Position numbers and translations under genes: made by a program. Source: Antarctobacter heliothermus (lineage in GTDB: Bacteria; Pseudomonadota; Alphaproteobacteria; Rhodobacterales; Rhodobacteraceae). From it: a stretch of 64,000 nt of DNA. The notes beneath the pieces are model-generated. The model searched no databases. It saw nothing but the letters and a program-made list of their open reading frames with translations, and was not told the DNA's origin. The stretch spans positions 1 to 64,000 of the forward strand of contig NZ_FZON01000007.1 in NCBI RefSeq assembly GCF_900188425.1, given 5' to 3'. Each line of letters begins with the position of its first letter. The stretch's first letter is position 1. Shown one piece after another: positions 59,637 to 64,000 of this stretch.

Positions 59637-60499
59637 TGACACCGCATTTTGTGACCTACCGCCATGCGGGCAAACTGGCCTACGGGCTGCACACCGGCGA
59701 CGGCGTGATCGACCTGTCCACGGCAAATCCGCACTGGCCGACCCTGCGCGAGGTGATCGCGGCGGATGGTTTGAAGGATGTCTTCATGCAGGCGGCGGGA
59801 CGGCCGGCGGACCTGCCGCTGGAGGCGGTGACCTTGCGGCCGCCGATCCCCGCGCCGGAAAAGATCATCTGCGTCGGCGTGAACTTTCCGGACCGCAACG
59901 CCGAATACAAGGACGGGCAGGCGGCGGCGGGGCGGCCTTCGCTGTTTATCCGCTTTCCGCGAACCTTTGTGGGGCATGGCGAAAACCTTGTTCGGCCACC
60001 CGAAAGCCCGCAGCTGGACTATGAGGGTGAAATCGCGCTGGTGATCGGCAAGGGCGGGCGGCGCATTCCGGTCGAGGATGCCTATGATCACGTCGCGGCG
60101 CTGACCCTGTGCAATGAGGGCACGATCCGCGACTGGGTGCGGCACGCCAAGTTCAACGTCACGCAGGGCAAGAACTGGGATCGGTCCGGCGCGATTGGCC
60201 CTTGGCTGGTGCCGTTTACCAATGCGGCGCAGCTGGATGATATCGCGCTGGAATGCCGGGTGAACGGTGAGGTGCGGCAGCGGGACCGGACCTCGCGGAT
60301 GATCTATGACTTTCGCTACATCATCAACTACGTCTCGACCTTTTGCACGCTGGTGCCGGGGGATGTGCTGGTTTGTGGCACGCCGACGGGTGCGGGCGCG
60401 CGGCTGGACCCGCCTGTCTGGCTGAAACCCGGCGATGTGATCGAGGTCGAGGCAGAGGGCATCGGCATCCTGCGCAACGGGGTGGAGGACGAGGCGTGA
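59633..60499 (+). CDS. Fumarylacetoacetate hydrolase family protein, HpaG-like
   Basis: This 288-residue FAH-fold enzyme has the metal-binding region with LDYEGEIALVIGKGGRRIP and later CNEGTIRDWVRHAKFNVTQG and CGTPTGAGARLDPPVWLKPG. The context with hpaR and hpaH suggests isomerase/decarboxylase action on homoprotocatechuate meta-cleavage products (HpaG role), but FAH proteins are functionally broad. It overlaps both neighbours by ATGA or GTGA. Confidence 0.84.
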   Translation: MMTPHFVTYRHAGKLAYGLHTGDGVIDLSTANPHWPTLREVIAADGLKDVFMQAAGRPADLPLEAVTLRPPIPAPEKIICVGVNFPDRNAEYKDGQAAAGRPSLFIRFPRTFVGHGENLVRPPESPQLDYEGEIALVIGKGGRRIPVEDAYDHVAALTLCNEGTIRDWVRHAKFNVTQGKNWDRSGAIGPWLVPFTNAAQLDDIALECRVNGEVRQRDRTSRMIYDFRYIINYVSTFCTLVPGDVLVCGTPTGAGARLDPPVWLKPGDVIEVEAEGIGILRNGVEDEA

Positions 60500-61293
60500 C
60501 AGAGGATGAGGTACACGCGGCGGCCCATGCTTTGGTGCGGGCCGAGGCGGTGGGGGATCAGATCGGTCTGCTGTCGCTGGCGCATCCGGGCATGACGATG
60601 GAAGACGCCTATGCGGTGCAGGCCGCATTGGTGACGGCCAAGCTGGCGGCGGGGCGGCGGCAGGTGGGGTGGAAGATCGGCCTGACGTCACGCGCCATGC
60701 AGGACGCCTTGGGCATCGACACGCCGGACAGCGGCGTTCTGCTGGACGATATGGTGTTCGAGACGGGCGGCGCGGTGCCCAAGGGGCGGTTCATTCAGCC
60801 TCGGGTCGAGGCGGAGATCGCCTTTGTGATGAAAGGGCCGCTGGAGGGGGCGGTGACGCGCGAGGATGTGGTGGCTGCGACGGACCATGTCTGTGCTGCG
60901 CTGGAAATTCTCGATACGCGGATTTTGCGCAAGGATCCGGCGACGGGGCGGGCGCGAAATGTCTGCGATACGATCGCCGATAATGCGGCCAATGCGGGCA
61001 TCGTTCTGGGGACTCGTCCTATGAATCCAAGGCTGGTGGATCTGCGCTGGGTCGGGGCGATTTTGGCCCGCGATGGTGAGGTGGAAGAGACCGGGCTGGG
61101 CGCGGGTGTGTTGAATGATCCGGTCATGGGCATCGTCTGGCTGGCCGAGAGACTGGCCGGATATGGGCAGAAAATCGAGGCCGGGCATGTGGTGCTATCG
61201 GGGTCTTTCATCCGGCCGGTGGAGTGTCCGGCGGGGTCGATGATCGAGGCGGACTTTGGGGATTTCGGCAGCGTTGCCATTGCCTTTGAATAG
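60496..61293 (+). CDS. hpaH: 2-oxo-hept-4-ene-1,7-dioate hydratase
   Basis: This 265-residue protein of the hydratase/decarboxylase family (HpaH, related to MhpD) adds water to 2-oxohept-4-ene-1,7-dioate in homoprotocatechuate degradation. It has GWKIGLTSRAMQDALGIDTP, QPRVEAEIAFVMKGPLEG and NAANAGIVLGTRPMNP. The start is a GTG overlapping the previous stop codon. Other hpa genes (hpaD, hpaE, hpaF, hpaI) are not in the window. The TGTCCACGCGTGGACA palindrome begins 1 nt after the stop codon. Confidence 0.9.
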   Translation: MTEDEVHAAAHALVRAEAVGDQIGLLSLAHPGMTMEDAYAVQAALVTAKLAAGRRQVGWKIGLTSRAMQDALGIDTPDSGVLLDDMVFETGGAVPKGRFIQPRVEAEIAFVMKGPLEGAVTREDVVAATDHVCAALEILDTRILRKDPATGRARNVCDTIADNAANAGIVLGTRPMNPRLVDLRWVGAILARDGEVEETGLGAGVLNDPVMGIVWLAERLAGYGQKIEAGHVVLSGSFIRPVECPAGSMIEADFGDFGSVAIAFE

Positions 61294-61294
61294 G

Positions 61295-61314
61295 CCTGTC
61301 CACGCGTGGACAGG
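61295..61314. repeat. Palindrome containing TGTCCACGCGTGGACA, copy 2
   Basis: CCTGTCCACGCGTGGACAGG is a perfect 20-bp palindrome beginning 1 nt after the hpaH stop codon. Its 16-bp core is identical to that at 23709-23724. Confidence 0.85.
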
Positions 61315-61404
61315 AAGGTGACGTAGCGTCTTCAATGGCTTGCAGAGGCATTTTAACCAAGGCTTAGGTTTTGCGGTCGCGCCGTACAGCCACAACGCGC
61401 CCGG

Positions 61405-61719
61405 CTACTTGGCCGTCTCTATCCGCATTTCCTGCCGCAGTTTGCCCGTCGCGCGGTCAAAGATCAGGATGCGGTCGTCGCCGGTGACAACCGCGTACCA
61501 ATCGCTGCCTTGGGTATAGGCGGTGGCCGACGTGCCGTCCGGCAGGGTGATGACCTCTGGCAGCGGCGCGCGGGCATTGCTATAGCGGTGCCAGATCAGG
61601 CCGAGGATCCCGATGATCCCGGCCATCATCACCACCGTCAGAACCGTGACCAGCACGCGCAGGAAACGCAGGCCAGCCGGTTCGGGCAAATTGTCGTCTT
61701 CGGGTTCGGGAGAGACCAT
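61405..61719 (-). CDS. Small membrane-anchored protein (DUF6476-like)
   Basis: This 104-residue protein has an acidic N-terminus (MVSPEPEDDNLPEPAGLRFL), one transmembrane helix (VLVTVLTVVMMAGIIGILGL) and a C-terminal domain ending FDRATGKLRQEMRIETAK. Its start is set at 61719, with AAGGA upstream; another ATG two codons before is possible. The start codon shares two bases with that of the divergent rluA-type gene. The pairing is typical of Rhodobacteraceae; the family name is from memory. Confidence 0.75.
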   Translation of the reverse strand: MVSPEPEDDNLPEPAGLRFLRVLVTVLTVVMMAGIIGILGLIWHRYSNARAPLPEVITLPDGTSATAYTQGSDWYAVVTGDDRILIFDRATGKLRQEMRIETAK

Positions 61720-62740
61720 GGACATCCTTCGGGTCGAAATCGCGGACAACCCGCCGCCGCGCCTTGATAAGGCGCTTGCACGCGATGTGCCAGAGGAGGC
61801 GGCGCTGTCGCGCACCCGGCTTGCGCGGTTGATCGCAGGCGGCGCTGTCAGCCGGGACGGCGTGGTGCTGACCGACCCCAAGGCCAAGGTGGCGGTAGGT
61901 GACGTGCTGGACATCGCCGTGCCGCCCGCCGAGGATTATGACGTGGTGGCGCAGGACATCCCGCTGGTGGTGGTCTGGGAGGACGATGACGTGATCGTCA
62001 TCGACAAGCCCGCCGGCATGGTGGTGCATCCCGCACCCGGAACGCCGGACGGTACGCTGGTGAACGCGTTGCTGCATCATTTCGGTGGCAAACTGTCTGG
62101 TGTAGGCGGCGAAAAGCGCCCCGGCATTGTCCACCGGATCGACAAGGACACCAGCGGGCTGCTGGTGGTGGCGAAATCCGACCGGGCGCATCACGGTCTG
62201 GCGGCGCAGTTCGAAAAACACACGGCGCGGCGGGCCTATCTGGCGCTGGCGCATGGGGTGCCGGAAATCGCCGACCCGCGTCTGGTGAACACGCGCGGCG
62301 TCAAACCCGGTCCCGACGGCGGGGTGACGATCACCAGCGGGCTGGCGCGGCACAAGACCGAGCGCCAGCGGCAGGCGGTCTATTTCGACGGGCAGGGGCG
62401 GCACGCCATCACCCATGTCAAACTGCTGGAACGGTTCGGGCAACCTGCCTGCGTCAGTCTGGTGGAATGTCGGCTGGAAACCGGGCGCACGCACCAGATC
62501 CGGGTGCATATGGCCCATGCGGGCCATGCGCTGATTGGTGATCCGGTCTATGGCGGGCGGCGCAAGCTGTCGGAAAAGGCGCTGGGCGCGGCCTATGAGC
62601 CTGCGCGCAGCTTTGCCCGGCAGGCCTTGCACGCGGCTGAGTTGGGCTTTGACCATCCGGTGACAGGCGAGCCGCTGATGTTCGAGTCGCCCTTGCCCGG
62701 CGATATGGCAGACCTGTTGGCGGCGTTGCGCGCGATCTGA
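61718..62740 (+). CDS. RluA family pseudouridine synthase
   Basis: This 340-residue enzyme has an N-terminal S4-like domain (about residues 15-75) and a catalytic domain with IVHRIDKDTSGLLVVAKSD, where the Asp is catalytic. ECRLETGRTHQIRVHMAHAG and DPVYGGRRKL complete the signature of RluC/RluD-type rRNA pseudouridine synthases. The exact target (23S positions 1911/1915/1917 for RluD) is inferred only. GGGAGAG precedes the ATG. Confidence 0.93.
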   Translation: MDILRVEIADNPPPRLDKALARDVPEEAALSRTRLARLIAGGAVSRDGVVLTDPKAKVAVGDVLDIAVPPAEDYDVVAQDIPLVVVWEDDDVIVIDKPAGMVVHPAPGTPDGTLVNALLHHFGGKLSGVGGEKRPGIVHRIDKDTSGLLVVAKSDRAHHGLAAQFEKHTARRAYLALAHGVPEIADPRLVNTRGVKPGPDGGVTITSGLARHKTERQRQAVYFDGQGRHAITHVKLLERFGQPACVSLVECRLETGRTHQIRVHMAHAGHALIGDPVYGGRRKLSEKALGAAYEPARSFARQALHAAELGFDHPVTGEPLMFESPLPGDMADLLAALRAI

Positions 62741-62797
62741 GGGCTTGGCCGATTGCGGTTTCGGTGGCATCCTCCGGGTTTTCCGGGGGCGCGATTG

Positions 62798-63163
62798 ATG
62801 CACTATCACCTGTTGTATTGTGACGACGCGGGCGAAAGCCATTGGCGCGCCGTGGGCGTGGCGCTGACCGAGACCGAATTTGCGCCGCCCGCGCGCAGTA
62901 TTCTGGTGTCAGAGGGTGAGGCCGCCAAGGCCACGGTGTTCCTGCGGCTGGTGGCGGGCTGGAATGAGCCGATCCACCCGACGCCAAAACGCCAGACCCT
63001 GATCCCGCTGTCCGGCACCATCCGCGTAACCGCCAGCGACGGCGAGGCGCGCGACTTTGGCCCCGGCGACGTCTGGCGGATGGAGGATACCCATGGCACC
63101 GGCCATCATACCTGCGTGATCAGCGAAGAGGATTTCGACTGTGTGATCGTGCAGTTTGATTGA
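62798..63163 (+). CDS. Cupin-fold protein
   Basis: This 121-residue single-domain cupin begins MHYHLLYCDDAGESHWRAV. The two barrel motifs are degenerate: PTPKRQTLIPLSGTIRVTAS and FGPGDVWRMEDTHGTGHHT, with His residues near the usual metal site. It may bind a small ligand or act as an isomerase; the function is unknown. It follows the RluA gene by 57 nt. Confidence 0.78.
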   Translation: MHYHLLYCDDAGESHWRAVGVALTETEFAPPARSILVSEGEAAKATVFLRLVAGWNEPIHPTPKRQTLIPLSGTIRVTASDGEARDFGPGDVWRMEDTHGTGHHTCVISEEDFDCVIVQFD

Positions 63164-63182
63164 GGCACGATAAGGGGGGCGG

Positions 63183-63836
63183 TCAGAGCCGTCCGGTGAT
63201 CAGCAGCCACAGGCAGAGCGCGCTTTCCGCAAGGATACAGACCAGATAGGCGGGTTCGAACGCCGCCGACAGGCCGGGGGCGGTCAGGCGCAGCAGGCTG
63301 CCGGTGAGGTAGACGATACCTGCGGCCGCAATACCCCCGGCAATGATCCGGGGCGTGTCGCCAAGGCCCAGCAGCCGCGCCATGATCAGGCTGTTCACGC
63401 CGAACAGGATCAGGCCGATGTCATAGCCAAGCGCGTGCATGTCGGTCATGTGGACGGCCATCCGCGGCAGGTCGTCCAGCAGGGCAGGGGCGCTGGCCAG
63501 CGCCATCAGGCTGGCCCCGATCAGCACCGCCTGACCCAGACGAAACACCAGTGCGGCTCGGGCCAGCGCCGGGGCGCGGTCCCGCAGCAGGCTGAAGAAC
63601 ACCAGCGCCAGCGTTATGTCCGCCAGCAGCATGATGACATCCGCCAAGAGGCTGAGCCGCAGTTGCGGCAGCTGCGCGGCCATCGCGGCGGCGATCTGAT
63701 CGGGGGCGCCTTGCAAAAGCGGGCCTCTGAGGGCCAGTTCGGCGGTCAATCCGCACAGGATAATCACGAGGTACAGCGCTCCGGCGCTGCGGGTCAGGGC
63801 AGGGTTCTGGGTGGGGTTGTGGGCGGTGGCGTGCAT
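63183..63836 (-). CDS. DUF4386 family membrane protein
   Basis: This 217-residue protein has about six transmembrane segments and the DUF4386 pattern (AGALYLVIILCGLTAELALR near the N-terminus and AVHMTDMHALGYDIGLILFG in the middle). The ATG at 63836 follows AAAGGAG; longer frames upstream are rejected. The function is unknown. The AT-rich region 63837-64000 should hold its promoter. Confidence 0.82.
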   Translation of the reverse strand: MHATAHNPTQNPALTRSAGALYLVIILCGLTAELALRGPLLQGAPDQIAAAMAAQLPQLRLSLLADVIMLLADITLALVFFSLLRDRAPALARAALVFRLGQAVLIGASLMALASAPALLDDLPRMAVHMTDMHALGYDIGLILFGVNSLIMARLLGLGDTPRIIAGGIAAAGIVYLTGSLLRLTAPGLSAAFEPAYLVCILAESALCLWLLITGRL

Positions 63837-64000
63837 GAGAGGCTCCTTTCCGATGGCGGGTCGAATGCGTTGTAACTCATGCTGAAACGCTTGAATATTG
63901 GCGGGATTTGCAGTACAAGTATGCATTGTTGTATGTATTACGGGATTTGTGGAACGAAGCACGTCTTCGTGACGCTGTGACATAAAGCGTGACACCACCC

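Noticed and set aside
1-64000. CRISPR array, prophage, toxin-antitoxin or secondary-metabolite cluster
   Set aside because: No regularly spaced repeats, phage structural genes, paired toxin/antitoxin genes or synthase modules were seen anywhere in the window.

Overview
The window reads as a chromosomal segment from a high-GC alphaproteobacterium of the Rhodobacteraceae, most likely the roseobacter group. The signs are the divergent phaZ / phaC-phaP polyhydroxyalkanoate locus with CTGC-N3-GCAG (PhaR-type) operators, a GTTC-N7-GTTC SOS box before mmcB, a tRNA-His without G-1 and with A73, aerobic benzoyl-CoA (box) genes, and many small protein families typical of that family. Coding is dense, with many 1-11 nt ATGA/GTGA-type overlaps. 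Apart from an IS66-like fragment at the left edge there is no prophage, integrase, CRISPR array or rRNA operon.

Layout. 1-5 kb: an IS66-like element end abuts a tandem pair of near-identical phasin genes, followed by phaC and the divergent intracellular PHA depolymerase phaZ. 5-21 kb: housekeeping and transport genes (apt, LysE exporter, mtnP, secreted beta-propeller, SulP permease, acetyltransferases, flavin reductase, EcsC, ptsP, lysC, waaA), plus a multi-hairpin RNA candidate that ends in a strong terminator. 21-31 kb: tRNA-Thr, then murA-DUF2948-hisD, UPF0262-phosphatase, infA-maf-RNase E/G-yacG, a backbone commonly kept together in alphaproteobacteria, here interrupted by arsC, a small secreted protein and an NTF2/GNAT/nitrilase set. 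31-35 kb: a PLP enzyme and the 5-oxoprolinase operon pxpBCA. 35-38 kb: znuA divergent from zur-znuCB with two Zur boxes. 38-42 kb: tRNA-Tyr, rlmB, ribB-ribH-nusB. 42-47.5 kb: small regulators and membrane proteins, including an ArsR/SRPBCC pair under a 17-bp inverted-repeat operator and SOS-controlled mmcB.

47.5-57.2 kb is the main catabolic island: paaG and a MarR regulator face a benzoate-CoA ligase, an alpha/beta hydrolase, a DUF309 protein, boxC, boxB, boxA and a hot-dog thioesterase. Benzoate would be activated to benzoyl-CoA, epoxidised by BoxAB and ring-opened by BoxC; the BoxD aldehyde dehydrogenase is not in the window. Between boxB and boxA lies a 55-residue Cys-rich gene with one C-x2-C-x2-C-x3-C motif, a strong ribosome binding site and ATGA coupling to boxA; it is the most novel-looking component here. 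TGCA-N6-TGCA operators precede the ligase and degenerate copies precede boxC.

57.3-64 kb: tRNA-His, a divergent HpaR-type regulator facing an aromatic amino acid decarboxylase and hpaG/hpaH-like genes, then RluA, cupin and DUF4386 genes. A long palindrome, TGTCCACGCGTGGACA, occurs twice, 37.6 kb apart, each time just downstream of a gene. Functions come from recognised family motifs; no database search was possible.
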